Positions 1-9,600 of a DNA stretch of 48,890 nucleotides are shown piece by piece (positions within the stretch are counted from its first letter, which is position 1; each line of letters begins with the position of its first letter). The notes beneath the pieces were generated by a model. The model was not told the DNA's origin. It was given only the letters and a program-made list of their open reading frames with translations, and ran no database searches. Position numbers and translations under genes: made by a program. This stretch comes from JAEUIE01 sp035430005 (GTDB taxonomy: Bacteria > Planctomycetota > Planctomycetia > Gemmatales > HRBIN36). The DNA is taken from contig DAOMFV010000028.1 of assembly GCA_035430005.1 (NCBI GenBank), positions 1-48,890 on the forward strand. Direction: 5' to 3'.

Positions 1-66
1 AAGTAAGACGATGCTGCGAATAATAAGTTTACTTATTTATGTAACATTACACTAGATTTTCGCGAC

Positions 67-441
67 TTGGCGTCGTTCACTCGCGACTTCGGTCCTGTGG
101 AACGTATCTACGCTGAACAGTCGACTGTATTGGCGAAACAACGGGTCGCGCCGGAGAGCTGTGCATTGTGGCATGCGGCGCTGATCAGCCGGTCATATAC
201 GCCAGATGTTCCGTACGCGTTCATGGAGCGACTCGATTCCCTCGAGGACAACAAGTCGGGTTGGTACATAGGGGTCGCCGACGATCCGTTGGATGTGAAC
301 GAACCCGCGAACCTGCATTTCCAGTCGCTTTACGAGTTGACGATTCACGACGCGCGGTTCGCTCCGTATTGGCTACTTCCGGTCGGTTTCCTCGTAGAGT
401 TCGACGGCGACATGCCGGCCGTAACCCGCCGCAGCAGGTGA
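67..441 (+). CDS. Imm33/DUF2185-like small protein
   Basis: A 124-residue cytoplasmic protein with no signal peptide or membrane segment. The C-terminal half has an SGW motif (about residues 63-65), then an acidic stretch with DDP, and ends in a PYWLLPVGF segment. This order resembles the Imm33 (DUF2185) fold found in polymorphic-toxin immunity proteins and in stand-alone proteins of unknown role. The frame is open from base 7 and holds no ATG or GTG before the TTG at 67, so TTG is the chosen start; an internal ATG at 223 would remove half the protein. No toxin gene is visible beside it, so an immunity role is not shown. The family call is by eye from the motif pattern. The gene could also be a 5'-truncated copy. 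Confidence 0.5.
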   Translation: MASFTRDFGPVERIYAEQSTVLAKQRVAPESCALWHAALISRSYTPDVPYAFMERLDSLEDNKSGWYIGVADDPLDVNEPANLHFQSLYELTIHDARFAPYWLLPVGFLVEFDGDMPAVTRRSR

Positions 442-477
442 AATTAAACATTCAGGCAAACGGGAGTTCCACCAATC

Positions 478-1329
478 ATGAAGCCAACAGCCCTCCTCCT
501 GACGATCCTCTTGCCGTCTCTCGTCTGGGCACAACCGCCCACCACCGGCTACGCCCCCGTCAACGGGCTCAAAATGTACTACGAAGTCCACGGTAGCGGC
601 GAACCGGTCGTGTTGCTTCACGGGGCGTTCATGACCATCACCAACAACTGGACCGGGTGGATCGATGAACTCGCCAAAACGCGGAAGGTGATTGCCGTCG
701 AAATGCAAGGCCACGGGCGCACGGGGGACATTGAGCGCGAGATCACCGCCGAAAACCTCGCCGACGATGTGGTGGCGCTTCTCAAGTATCTCAAGATCAC
801 CAAGGCGGACGTCATCGGCTACAGCATGGGCGGCGGCGTGGCGATGCAGTGTGCCATCCGCCATCCGGACAAGGTGCGGAAGGTGGTCATCCTTTCGTCG
901 CCGTTCCGCCGTGATGGCATGATCAAGGAGGCGGTCGAGCACATCCCGAAACTCACCGCGGACGACTTCAAAGGCTCGCCCATCGAAGCTGAGTACAAGA
1001 AGCTGAGCCCGGCACCGGACAAGTTTCCGGAGTTCGTCAAGCGGGTTCTCACCACCGGTTTGAAAGGACAAGGAATCGATGCAGACAAGCTGAAAGCCAC
1101 CAAGGCACCCATGTTCTTCATCTTCGGCGACGCCGACGGCATCCGGCTCGAGCACATCGGGGAGATGTTCCGTCTGAAAGGCGGGGGCGGTCACGGCGAC
1201 ATGGGGCCACGCTCGACATCCCGATTGGCCATCCTGCCTGACACCACCCACGTCACGTTGATGCAGCGCATGCCTATTATCGTCCCGATGGTGAACGACT
1301 TTTTCGATGCAAAGCAGCAAAAGCAATAA
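478..1329 (+). CDS. Secreted alpha/beta hydrolase
   Basis: A 283-residue alpha/beta-hydrolase-fold protein. Residues 1-18 form a signal peptide ending VWA-Q, so it is probably exported to the periplasm. The oxyanion-hole HGAF motif is at about residues 48-51. The nucleophile elbow GYSMGG places the catalytic serine at residue 116. An FGDAD segment (Asp218 or Asp220) and a C-terminal TTHVT histidine (His258) complete the expected Ser-Asp-His triad. The length is usual for the family. The substrate cannot be read from the sequence; ester or C-C bond hydrolysis are the usual family activities. It stands alone, 36 bp after the Imm33-like gene, and is followed by a hairpin at 1389-1412 that could terminate it. 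Confidence 0.85.
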   Translation: MKPTALLLTILLPSLVWAQPPTTGYAPVNGLKMYYEVHGSGEPVVLLHGAFMTITNNWTGWIDELAKTRKVIAVEMQGHGRTGDIEREITAENLADDVVALLKYLKITKADVIGYSMGGGVAMQCAIRHPDKVRKVVILSSPFRRDGMIKEAVEHIPKLTADDFKGSPIEAEYKKLSPAPDKFPEFVKRVLTTGLKGQGIDADKLKATKAPMFFIFGDADGIRLEHIGEMFRLKGGGGHGDMGPRSTSRLAILPDTTHVTLMQRMPIIVPMVNDFFDAKQQKQ

Positions 1330-1388
1330 AGCAGCTCTACGACTTGTAACGGGCGGAGACTGGCCTTGATCTCTGGCCCATCAGTAAG

Positions 1389-1412
1389 AACCTTCGCAAA
1401 TCGCGAGGGTTT
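1389..1412. terminator. Hairpin terminator next to the tRNA 3'-end copy
   Basis: AACCTTCGC and GCGAGGGTT form a stem with one mismatch around an AATC-type loop, followed by T residues on one side and preceded by A residues on the other. It lies 59 bp after the hydrolase stop and could end that transcript. On the minus strand it follows directly after the 16-bp copy of the tRNA-Pro 3' end at 1415-1430, which is where the original terminator of the tRNA would sit if an element had entered the tRNA gene. Confidence 0.5.
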
Positions 1413-1414
1413 CT

Positions 1415-1430
1415 AGTCGGGGCGAGAGGA
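1415..1430 (-). repeat. Copy of tRNA-Pro 3' end (possible distal att site)
   Basis: The 16 bases AGTCGGGGCGAGAGGA are identical to 4477-4492, which cover the discriminator base, the acceptor 3' strand and part of the T stem of the tRNA-Pro gene. The match stops at both ends. The same orientation and a spacing of about 3.06 kb fit an attachment-site duplication made by integration at the tRNA 3' end. No integrase gene lies between the copies, so a degraded element or a relic tRNA copy are both possible. Confidence 0.5.
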
Positions 1431-1546
1431 CACCATTAGAACTTTTTCTGGCCGGAATCCATGAATGGGGAGCCGCAATCCGACGGCGTTTTCTTGGCGA
1501 ACGTCCCTGTTCAGGTTGATTTTTGCGAATATCGCTCGGCGTTTTT

Positions 1547-2275
1547 TTAGTCGACGTCGCCGATCACCAAGTCTTCGACCCATGCACGGGATGTGGCGAG
1601 GATGTGTCCATCGCGATTCACGATGCCCGATGATCCGTGTGATACGAGTTCGTCATGGACGCCGGCAACATCGGCGCGAACGACCGGCACACCACTTGTC
1701 AGGGCGCGAGCAATGTCACAGTTGCGTGATTCTGCGACCAGTTCGGAGCCGCCCTTCATCGGCGGCATGCCATTGTTCGTAGGCACGAGAAGGATTTGGG
1801 CTCCGCGTGACACCATGGATTCGGCTGGCTCCGGAAAGAGGGAATCGCGACAGATGAGAATACCGACGGTGATGCCGCTGAACGTGAACACCGGCACTTC
1901 GACACCGCCTCGGTATACCGAACGATTGATGGCAGGGTGCATCTTCCGATAGATGCCCAGGACCTTTCCGTCAGCGAACAGAGCTGCCGCGTTGTAAAGG
2001 CGCCCATCGCTACCTCGTTCTGTAAATCCGAGCACGACGGCGACCCGGTTGCTCGCGAGCGGTGCGAGGACACGAGCCAGGTCATCGCCACTGGTGTCGA
2101 TAGCGATGCGCCCTGGTTCATCAACATAGTCTGCCAATCCGCCGAGAAGGGCTTCCGGACAGCAGAGCAGTTGAACGCCGAGTTGCTCGCACCTATATAC
2201 TTGTTGGCGGACTTGTGAAATGACTTGAGCGTCATCGCGCGCGTCGAGAGGGGCTTGATAGGCCGCAACCTTCAT
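1547..2275 (-). CDS. Carbon-nitrogen hydrolase (nitrilase superfamily)
   Basis: A 242-residue cytoplasmic amidohydrolase of the nitrilase superfamily, which cleaves non-peptide C-N bonds of amides or carbamoyl compounds. All three catalytic residues are visible, numbered from the chosen start: Glu41 in CPEALLGG, Lys111 in YRKMHP, and Cys142 in ICRDSLFPE. The start MKVAAYQ at 2275 aligns with the usual N-terminus of the family. An upstream in-frame ATG at 2311 would add 12 residues that look like leader sequence. The gene stands alone between the tRNA-end copy at 1415-1430 and the cytochrome gene, that is, inside the putative integrated segment. The substrate is unknown. Confidence 0.88.
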   Translation of the reverse strand: MKVAAYQAPLDARDDAQVISQVRQQVYRCEQLGVQLLCCPEALLGGLADYVDEPGRIAIDTSGDDLARVLAPLASNRVAVVLGFTERGSDGRLYNAAALFADGKVLGIYRKMHPAINRSVYRGGVEVPVFTFSGITVGILICRDSLFPEPAESMVSRGAQILLVPTNNGMPPMKGGSELVAESRNCDIARALTSGVPVVRADVAGVHDELVSHGSSGIVNRDGHILATSRAWVEDLVIGDVD

Positions 2276-2533
2276 GTGATTTCCAGAGAGAACAGAAGGG
2301 CGCATCGCCATTCGTCATGGAAAGAAAATCAAGCCGTGCCTGTCGCGACAAGATTGGCCGAACAGAAAGTATAGCAGAGCGTGCTGTTCCGTGAAATTCC
2401 TTCCATGAAAATCGGGACGACAGGACGGCTATTGAACTTTTTCTGGCTGGCGTCGAGGGCTGGGACGCCGGGTTGCGGCGAGATCTCATCGAAATATCAA
2501 ACGGTGCTTTGTCGTCGCTCCCCGAATCTCTGC

Positions 2534-4156
2534 TCAAAGGGTCTTGAGGAAGGCAATGAGCGCCTTGCGATCGTCGGCCGGTAGGTCCAGGCCAAACTCG
2601 TGCCCCACCACGGCTCGGGTTTTCATGCCCGGTGGCCCCTTCCACCCAGTCGGTACGTACCCGTCTTCCAGCCGCTTCGGATCGAGCCAATCTTCGAGCG
2701 TCGCCACGGAGCCGTTGTGCTCGAACGGCCCGCGGTACCACACGCCTTGAATTGAAGGGACCTTGTACAGCCCGGTCCCTCGGCGCGTCCGCAATGTGAG
2801 CGTTGAGTCGGTGCCGACAGATTGGGCGAGGATATTAGCCTTCTCCGGGTGATCGCCGGGCACCGTGAAACCGGGTGCCCGCGCCAGTTTGTTATTGGTG
2901 TACCCTTGCTTCGGGTCATGGCACTTGACACAACCCGATTCCGAAAAGAGCTTCGCCCCGCGCGCAACCCGCTCCCGCTCTGCGTTGGTCTTCGGCAGGT
3001 TCGGATTCTCAGGCGGCTTGAGCGAGTAGACGTATTTCGCAAGGGCAAAGAGCTGCACATCGCTGTAGCGGCCGCCCGGCGCTTCGCCGGCGGGTGCCGG
3101 GGGTGGGAGTTTGTTCAAGAAATCCTTGTTGAAGGCTGCTATAGGTCGGAAACTTCCATGTCGAGCGAGGGAATCGGCATCTTGATTCAGAGCCGCATAA
3201 CGCATCAGGTCGCCGATGTCGCGGTGGCGGATCAGGCCCGTCCGATCGAGGTACATGCGGTGCTGAATGCCAATGAGGTCCGGCACCTGCACCGGCGACC
3301 AAACGCCGCTCCCATGCCGAGCCAGCACACCGGCCGGGACCAACGCGTGAGCCGAGGCAATGTCCTCCACCGACTTCTTGCCCAGGCCCGCAAGCGGGTC
3401 CGGCCGCAACCAAGGTGCGCCGAAGAGCAGAAGTTCGAGCGACCGGGCAAAGTCCGCCGAATTGGTTTTACGGGTGTCGTAGGCCACGGCCCTTCCGAAA
3501 GGGAAGTTCCCCTGCGCGCCTTTCACGACCGTCTTGTCGGGCAACACCCGCGTGTGGCACATGGCGCAGGAGAGCCTGGTGACTTCGACCCGCCCTTTGG
3601 TGCGAATCACATATCGATAGAAGGGCAACTTGCCGTCCGAAGTGAGAGGCGCCTGGGTGTTCTTGTACCACTCTGGGTCGCGGACTTGCATGCCCTCGTA
3701 GGGTCCCATGATGGCCCCGTTGCCCCAGCCAAGGGACGAATCAAAGACCAGCTCGCCGGCTTTGATCCAGTCCGCCTCGGAGTTCAACGCGGGCGATTTG
3801 GTCTCATCCCATTCCACCTCCGGCTCCAGTTTCTTAAGCCAATCCAAGTAGCCCTTTGGCTCGAGGTCGGGGCGGTAGACGTCGTAACTCTTGTATATGG
3901 GCCGGACGGGAAGGCTAGTGTAGTACTCCTTGGAGACGTGTCTGGCCGAGACGCCGGCATGGGCCAGGGGAACTTGAAGGCTCGCCAGCCGCGCCTCGTC
4001 CCATGTCTCCGGGATGGTGGTTTTAGCGTTTGGGGACGCTTGTTTGCCCGACGATTCCTGTGCTTTGAGTGAATAGGACACGATCGCCGTCAACACGACT
4101 CCTGCGGCAATCCACCCAACTGCGAGACCATGCCGCATCAATGAAACGTGGTGCAT
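2534..4156 (-). CDS. Di-haem cytochrome c (peroxidase-like)
   Basis: A 540-residue exported protein with two haem c sites: C197-AM-C200-H201 and C409-VK-C412-H413. An N-terminal hydrophobic segment (about residues 12-30) serves as signal or anchor. The second half around the later haem, with PSIQGVWYRGPFEHNG and EDWLD, resembles the C-terminal domain of bacterial di-haem peroxidases (CcpA/MauG type) and related planctomycete cytochromes. The ATG at 4156 is chosen because GGGAGGTG lies just upstream (4161-4168 on the minus strand); a longer frame to 4213 has no such site. It probably moves electrons or reduces peroxide in the periplasm. The exact reaction is unknown. It lies within the region bounded by the tRNA 3'-end repeats. 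Confidence 0.75.
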   Translation of the reverse strand: MHHVSLMRHGLAVGWIAAGVVLTAIVSYSLKAQESSGKQASPNAKTTIPETWDEARLASLQVPLAHAGVSARHVSKEYYTSLPVRPIYKSYDVYRPDLEPKGYLDWLKKLEPEVEWDETKSPALNSEADWIKAGELVFDSSLGWGNGAIMGPYEGMQVRDPEWYKNTQAPLTSDGKLPFYRYVIRTKGRVEVTRLSCAMCHTRVLPDKTVVKGAQGNFPFGRAVAYDTRKTNSADFARSLELLLFGAPWLRPDPLAGLGKKSVEDIASAHALVPAGVLARHGSGVWSPVQVPDLIGIQHRMYLDRTGLIRHRDIGDLMRYAALNQDADSLARHGSFRPIAAFNKDFLNKLPPPAPAGEAPGGRYSDVQLFALAKYVYSLKPPENPNLPKTNAERERVARGAKLFSESGCVKCHDPKQGYTNNKLARAPGFTVPGDHPEKANILAQSVGTDSTLTLRTRRGTGLYKVPSIQGVWYRGPFEHNGSVATLEDWLDPKRLEDGYVPTGWKGPPGMKTRAVVGHEFGLDLPADDRKALIAFLKTL

Positions 4157-4299
4157 TGCCCACCTCCCGAAAAAGACAGCTTCTCCTTGTTCACCGGCAA
4201 GCGTGGGCCACAATAAGAGGTGATAACAGCCAAGTGCAATGTCGCTTCCCCGGCCCAGCCATCGCCAATCCCGCCGGTCATATTATGTGCTCGAGGATG

Positions 4300-4323
4300 C
4301 AGGGTAAATGGATTTGAACCATT
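4300..4323 (-). other. Possible tRNA 3' fragment (T arm)
   Basis: On the minus strand AATGG, TTCAAAT, CCATT form a perfect five-pair T stem with a seven-base T loop, followed by TACCCTG that could be an acceptor 3' strand. It shares the 11 bases GGATTTGAACC with tRNA-Pro at 4490-4500. No D arm, anticodon arm or acceptor 5' strand was found on the 5' side, so it is not an intact tRNA. It may be another att relic or chance similarity. Confidence 0.3.
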
Positions 4324-4430
4324 GGAAGTGTAATATTAGAGACAAGTTACGTCATATTCGCAAGACTGTCCCTCAGATTCAGAGCGGATTGAACTCAGCT
4401 GGTCGTGCGAAAATAGCCGGGATTGCAAGC

Positions 4431-4465
4431 AAAAAAGCCCCTCGACCTGCTGGCCAAGGGCTTTT
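4431..4465 (-). terminator. Rho-independent terminator of tRNA-Pro
   Basis: Read on the minus strand, AAAAGCCC and GGGCTTTTTT form a stem around a 17-base loop and end in a run of T. It lies 14 bp after the tRNA 3' end, so it most likely ends the tRNA-Pro transcript. Confidence 0.75.
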
Positions 4466-4475
4466 ATAGGTGGTC

Positions 4476-4553
<78 letters not shown>

Positions 4554-4710
4554 TTTTCACTATGAGCCATCCTACCGCCTCAAGGTTCACGGTCAACTCT
4601 TTTCAGCCACCAAGCCAGTTCCGCTGATCCTTCCACTTTCACATCATTCATTCCATAGGCTCGGAAAAAACAACGGTTGCCGCCGAGCCGCTAGCGATTG
4701 AAAAGTCGGC

Positions 4711-4727
4711 GGGAGCCTCGCCCTCCC
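4711..4727. repeat. Half copy of the GGGAGGGCGAGG hairpin repeat
   Basis: GGAGCCTCGCCCTCCC matches the right arm of the complete hairpin element at 29941-30008. The left arm is missing here. It lies just after the stop of the DUF2891 gene. A short separate hairpin (GGCTCGG/CCGAGCC, about 4660-4688) precedes it and may help terminate that gene. Confidence 0.55.
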
Positions 4728-4733
4728 AACAAA

Positions 4734-5822
4734 CTACCGTTTCGCACTCGTCAACAAATGCACCGCAAACGAAGCTAACCAATGTTCGCCGGCATAGTCA
4801 CCACTGGAGATATGAGGCAACGCAACCTCGGCATGGCGCTTCGCTGCATCCAATAATTTCTGTCGAACCGGATCGTCTGTAGCCAACGCCTCAGCTAGAT
4901 GATTCATGCACCAGGCGCGGCTCAGGTTTAACCCATCCAGATGTACGATCTGCGGGTCGGTACGATCCGAAACCGTAGCAGGATTCAGCAAGCTCTTCGG
5001 CTCGCCCTTGGCTAGATCAGGCAGGAATCGCGTAAACCACTCCCGAAACTCCGCTTCAGGCACCACCCGCCGCATCAAGTCGGCTTCCATCAAACTCGGC
5101 GAGAAGAAGTCTGCACCATCCGGCTCCCAACTGGCGGGGATGTTCGCATCCTTGCCATAGTAGTACTTGCTCCGCTCTTCGATCAACTTCAGCAGCGGCT
5201 GATTCCCCACCGCCTTGGCGTAGTCGAATGCGAACGTCAGTCCGAAAGCGGTGCTCGAATGCACCCCACTGCGAATCGGGTAAGTCTGCCTGGGGAAGTA
5301 CTCCAGGTACCGAGCCACGATGACATCGGTAAGCGGCTGCAGGTTCTGCCACCACTCTTTGCCCTGTGGATCGTCCCAGGTATAGAGTTCTTCCGCCAAC
5401 TTGAGCAGCCATGACCAGCCATAAGGCCGTTCGTACGACTTGGCATTGGGGCGTTTGAAGTAGTCCGCCTCTGCTTTCAGATTCTCAGCGGTAAGATTCG
5501 CCGCCAGTGCCACTCGTATTTCCTTCTGCATCGGATGATCGGGGAAAGTCTTGAGTAGCTTCACCAGCATCCAGTGGCCATGTACCGACGAGTGCCAATC
5601 ATAGCAGCCATAGAAAGTGGGGTGAATCACACGAGGGTTCTTGACATCTTTGTCGCTGTTGAGCACATCAGCAGGCTTATTCGGATATTCCTTGGCGATA
5701 CCCTTGAGAGCGAGTTTGGCGAAGAGGGTAGCCTGTTCCGGGGTCATCGTCATGCCTGGTTTCTCCTGGGCCGGCAGAGTCATGGGCAGTAGAGCAACCA
5801 GAAGAGTCAAGGAGTATCGCAT
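4734..5822 (-). CDS. Secreted DUF2891 family protein
   Basis: A 362-residue protein with the signature of the DUF2891 family: HPTFYGCYDWHSSVHGHWM near residues 70-90, followed by alpha-helical, tryptophan- and tyrosine-rich sequence typical of an alpha/alpha barrel. The start at 5822 is chosen because MRYSLTLLVALLPMTLPAQ is a good signal peptide, which implies export. A longer frame begins at 5873 and would overlap the stop of the upstream gene by one base (TAATG), so translational coupling with an N-terminal extension is possible. DUF2891 has no established activity; the fold type suggests carbohydrate-related chemistry, but that is inference. It is co-directional with the phosphatase-like gene upstream. 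Confidence 0.85.
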   Translation of the reverse strand: MRYSLTLLVALLPMTLPAQEKPGMTMTPEQATLFAKLALKGIAKEYPNKPADVLNSDKDVKNPRVIHPTFYGCYDWHSSVHGHWMLVKLLKTFPDHPMQKEIRVALAANLTAENLKAEADYFKRPNAKSYERPYGWSWLLKLAEELYTWDDPQGKEWWQNLQPLTDVIVARYLEYFPRQTYPIRSGVHSSTAFGLTFAFDYAKAVGNQPLLKLIEERSKYYYGKDANIPASWEPDGADFFSPSLMEADLMRRVVPEAEFREWFTRFLPDLAKGEPKSLLNPATVSDRTDPQIVHLDGLNLSRAWCMNHLAEALATDDPVRQKLLDAAKRHAEVALPHISSGDYAGEHWLASFAVHLLTSAKR

Positions 5823-5872
5823 AAGGATTCCGGCTTGGATTATCACACAGACCTTCAGGAATGGAACAACCA

Positions 5873-6517
5873 TTACTTGATGATACGGAGCATCGTCTGA
5901 GCCAATAGATCACGTGTCTTGCCATACTCAGCGCTTTCTTCTTTAGTGCCATCGAACGCCTTAGGATCGAGGAACGTCATCGACACTCGCAAATCAGCCC
6001 CAGCCACTGTCGGGCACTTGGCATCAGCATCATCGCACACCATCACCGCCGCAAAATCTCTGCCTGGCAACGCCACGTCGTCGAGCAGCTTGGAATATTC
6101 TACCACTGACGTATTGGCCCCCTTGCCCCATTCGATGCGGTAGTGAGGATTCGCTTCCTTCTTGGCTCCGACTTTTGCCTGGCTGCCCGTCGCTTCGATG
6201 ACCAGGCCAATCTCTTTCAGGGTTGCAATGGTGCGGGAATTGAATGCACTCGGTGCCGTGCCGGCGCTATGGAAACGCAGGTGATTCTTGTTTCGGTACG
6301 CTGCGACGATATTTCCCATCGTCGCTCCCAGAATGCTCCGCCGTGAGTTGCCGGTACATACCATAATGATGTCGCTTGGTTTCTTCTCCCGTCTGGCAAT
6401 CCAGCGACTCAGTTCATACAGCGCTGCTTGATGTGCTTCAGCAACTCTTACCAATTTGACCGACTGATCATCTAGATACTGCTTGATCTTTGGGAAAAGC
6501 CGGTCTGGTTCGTTCAT
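5873..6517 (-). CDS. Low-molecular-weight phosphatase / arsenate reductase-like protein
   Basis: A 214-residue cytoplasmic protein with the LMW protein-tyrosine-phosphatase fold. The CX5R phosphate-binding loop is C54-TGNSR-R60-S, inside IMVCTGNSRRSILGA, and a later VCDDADAKCP segment could supply the aspartate. This subfamily, common in planctomycetes and bacteroidetes, is usually annotated as protein-tyrosine-phosphatase or as an ArsC-type arsenate reductase. Nothing nearby (no arsB or arsR) supports arsenic resistance. An additional N-terminal helical region of about 45 residues precedes the fold. Its stop overlaps a possible ATG start of the DUF2891 gene, so the two are likely one transcript. 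Confidence 0.8.
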   Translation of the reverse strand: MNEPDRLFPKIKQYLDDQSVKLVRVAEAHQAALYELSRWIARREKKPSDIIMVCTGNSRRSILGATMGNIVAAYRNKNHLRFHSAGTAPSAFNSRTIATLKEIGLVIEATGSQAKVGAKKEANPHYRIEWGKGANTSVVEYSKLLDDVALPGRDFAAVMVCDDADAKCPTVAGADLRVSMTFLDPKAFDGTKEESAEYGKTRDLLAQTMLRIIK

Positions 6518-6615
6518 GGTGGCAGCCCCTGAAGTTCTTGGGAATTATTGTAGCTGAGTTGCAGATATCGTAGTAGCCAGTCGCCTGACCCTGAGACTAT
6601 CCAACAAATAGTTTG

Positions 6616-6645
6616 TTTACAGGCCCTTTCCTGATCGTGTATGAT
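6616..6645 (+). promoter_or_regulatory. Possible sigma70-type promoter before the DUF1553 gene
   Basis: TTTACA (6616-6621) and TATGAT (6640-6645) match the -35 and -10 consensus at five of six bases each, with an 18-bp spacer. The predicted start of transcription would fall at or next to the ATG at 6652, which would give a nearly leaderless mRNA. It is a by-eye match only. Confidence 0.35.
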
Positions 6646-6651
6646 GAGGCC

Positions 6652-9600
6652 ATGAAATACGCTCTCCCTGTCATCGCTCTGTGCGTCGTCGCTCTCGCCA
6701 GCCAACCTGCTGCTTCCGATGAGAAGCAGGCCTCAGCCAGACTGCAATTCAACCGTGACATTCGCCCCATCCTTAGCGAGCATTGCTTCGCCTGTCACGG
6801 ACCCGATAAGAACAAGCGAAAGGGCAAGTTCCGACTTGATGAAAGAGACAGCGCCCTGAGCAAGAAGGCCATCGTCCCCGGCAAGTCAGCGGAGAGTCCT
6901 CTTATCGAACGCATTTTCTCGAAGGATGAGGCGGAGATGATGCCGCCGACGGAAACTCACAAACCGCTCAGTAAAAGTCAGAAGCAGTTGCTCAAACGCT
7001 GGATCGACGAGGGAGCAGAGTACCAACCTCACTGGGCCTACATCGTTCCCGTTCGCCCCGCAGTGCCCAAGGTGCAGAACCAGGCATGGGTGAAGACGCC
7101 GATTGATGCGTTCATCCTCGCCCAGTTCGAAGCGAAGAATATCAAGCCCTCCCCCGAAGCGGATCGAGCGACACTACTCCGCCGCTTGAGTCTCGATCTG
7201 ATCGGCCTGCCCCCCACCTGGGATGAAGTGCAAGAAGCCGTGAAAGCGCCTGATGACAAGTGGTACGAGCAAGCTATTGATCGCCTCCTCGCCTCCACCC
7301 ACTACGGTGAACGCATGGCTGTGCCGTGGCTCGATATTGTCCGCTACGCCGATACCGTCGGATATCATGGCGACCAGAACCAGCGCATCTTCCCCTACCG
7401 GGACTATGTGATCAACGCCTTCAACAAGAACATGCCCTTCGACCAGTTCACCCGGGAACAGATTGCAGGCGACCTGATCCCCAACGCTACCGTGGATCAG
7501 CGTGTAGCGAGCGGTTTCAATCGATTAAACATGATGACCCGTGAAGGCGGCGCTCAACCCGCTGAGTATCTGGTCAAGTACGCCGCCGACCGTGTCCGCA
7601 CCGTTGCAGGCACCTGGCTCGGTTCCACCGTCGGCTGTGCCGAGTGTCACGATCACAAGTACGATCCGTTCACCTCGAAGGACTTCTACTCGCTGGGAGC
7701 CTACTTCAGCGACATGAAACAATGGGGCGTTTACCAGGATTATGACTACACACCGAATCCTGATCTGAAGGGTTGGAGCAACGATCATCCCTTCCCGCCC
7801 GAGATGGAGGTGGAGAGCAAGTATCTGAAGGAACGGATGGCGAAGCTGTTGAAGCGGATGGAGGAGGTGGCGGAGAAGCTGTATCTCAACGACGAGGCCA
7901 AGCACAAGTATGAAGGTTGGAAAAAGCTGATAACAACAGACCCTTACTCTCAGTATCGACCCGGTTATACCCCAACAGTTGAAGTAGCATTTGGAGACCT
8001 CCCTCCCCCAGCTAAAAAAAAGGCAACGAAGGCACCAACCAAAGAAAAGAAATCTGATCCAAAGCCCGCTGAAGATAACAAAGAAGTCCCAAGCGAAATG
8101 GCGAACATCCTCTCCGATGGTAGCATCGTCATTTCTGGCCCGATCAAGCAAGCCCCCATCGTTACAGCGAAGTTACCTGCGAGTTGGCTGTCCGCCATTC
8201 GGATTCATCTCCTGGCGAATCCGTCGTTCCCAGGACCTTCCAGTATCCTGCGTAACAACTCAAGCTCCATTACATTCAAACCTGCTTTCTTCCTTCGCAA
8301 ACAGGGCGATCAGAAGGAAGTGCCCATTGCCATACGCTTTGCTGATGCCGACCTGAAAGAACCTATTTATCGCAATGGCTATGATGTGGTCGGAATCAAA
8401 GATGGATGGCGAACGTCTGACAGAAAACAATCTCATCACAGTGTCTGGTTCTTAGATCAACCGATTGAAGTCAAGGAAGGCGATGAGTTGATTGTCAAGT
8501 TCCCCACCAATCTACTTAGTCACTTCATGATCATGGTGACAGGAAATGTGCCGTTGACTGGAAGCTTATCTTCTCGGTTTCCCGCTACATCTCATCTTCA
8601 ACACCTTCGCTCCACCGGCTGGCACCCCCAGGCCTTCGCCGAGATCAAAGAACTCGAAAAGCAGTACCATGAATGCCGCAATGGCAAAGCAATGACGCAG
8701 ATCACTGAAGCTCTGCCCAAGCCGGTCATCACCCGAGTGCTGCCCCGAGGCAACTTCCTCGATCAGTCCGGCGAAGTCGTGCAGCCTCGCCCACCCAAGT
8801 TCCTGGCCGAGAAGTTCACCGGCACCAGTCGGCTCGACCTCGCCAACTGGCTTACCTCCGCTGACAACCCGCTCACCGCACGGGTCATCATGAACCGCCT
8901 CTGGAAGCAACTCTTCGGCAACGGCTTGTCGAATGTACTTGATGATCTGGGTGCTCAGGGCGAATGCCCTTCTCACCCCGAACTGCTCGATTGGCTGGCG
9001 GTCGAGTTCCGTGAATCGGGCTGGGACTACAAGCACATGGTCAAGCTCATGGTGATGTCGAATGTCTATAGGCAGTCAGCGGTCACCCGCACCGATTTGA
9101 AAGAGATCGATCCCAACAATCGTCTCCTCGCTGCCCAGAACCCCCGCCGTCTCGATGCCGAGTTCATTCGTGATCAGGCCCTCTTCGTCGCCGGCCTCCT
9201 CAACGAAGAACTCGGCGGACCCAGTGCCTTCCCCTATCAACCAGCTGGGTACTATTCGCTCATCCAGTTTCCTGATCGCACCTACGTCGCCAACCGAGAC
9301 GACCGCCAATACCGCCGAGGTTTGTACACCCATTGGCAACGGATGTTCCCCCACCCGATGATGGCGAACTTCGATGCTCCCTCAAGGGAAGAATGCACCG
9401 CCAACCGGGTCGTCGCCAATACGCCACAACAGGCGCTCACGCTGCTCAACGATCCCAGCTTCGTTGAAGCAGCCCGAGTCCTGGCTGAGAAGCTTGTTGA
9501 AAAGCCAAGTGACGATGGTGCCCGACTGGAACAAGCCTTCGAGCGAGTCCTTTCCCGCAAGCCTAAGGCAGCCGAGAAGGAATCGTTATTGAAGATGCTC

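Noticed and set aside
1465..1782. Plus-strand frame overlapping the nitrilase gene
   Set aside because: Arg/Ser-rich low-complexity translation antisense to an intact catalytic triad.
1439..2450. GAACTTTTTCTGG repeated on both sides of the nitrilase gene (1439 and 2434) as transposon ends
   Set aside because: Only 13 bases match, in direct orientation, with no transposase or target duplication; too weak to call.
2822..4072. A 416-codon open frame antisense to the di-haem cytochrome
   Set aside because: The minus strand has two CXXCH motifs, a signal segment and a ribosome-binding site; the plus frame has none of these.
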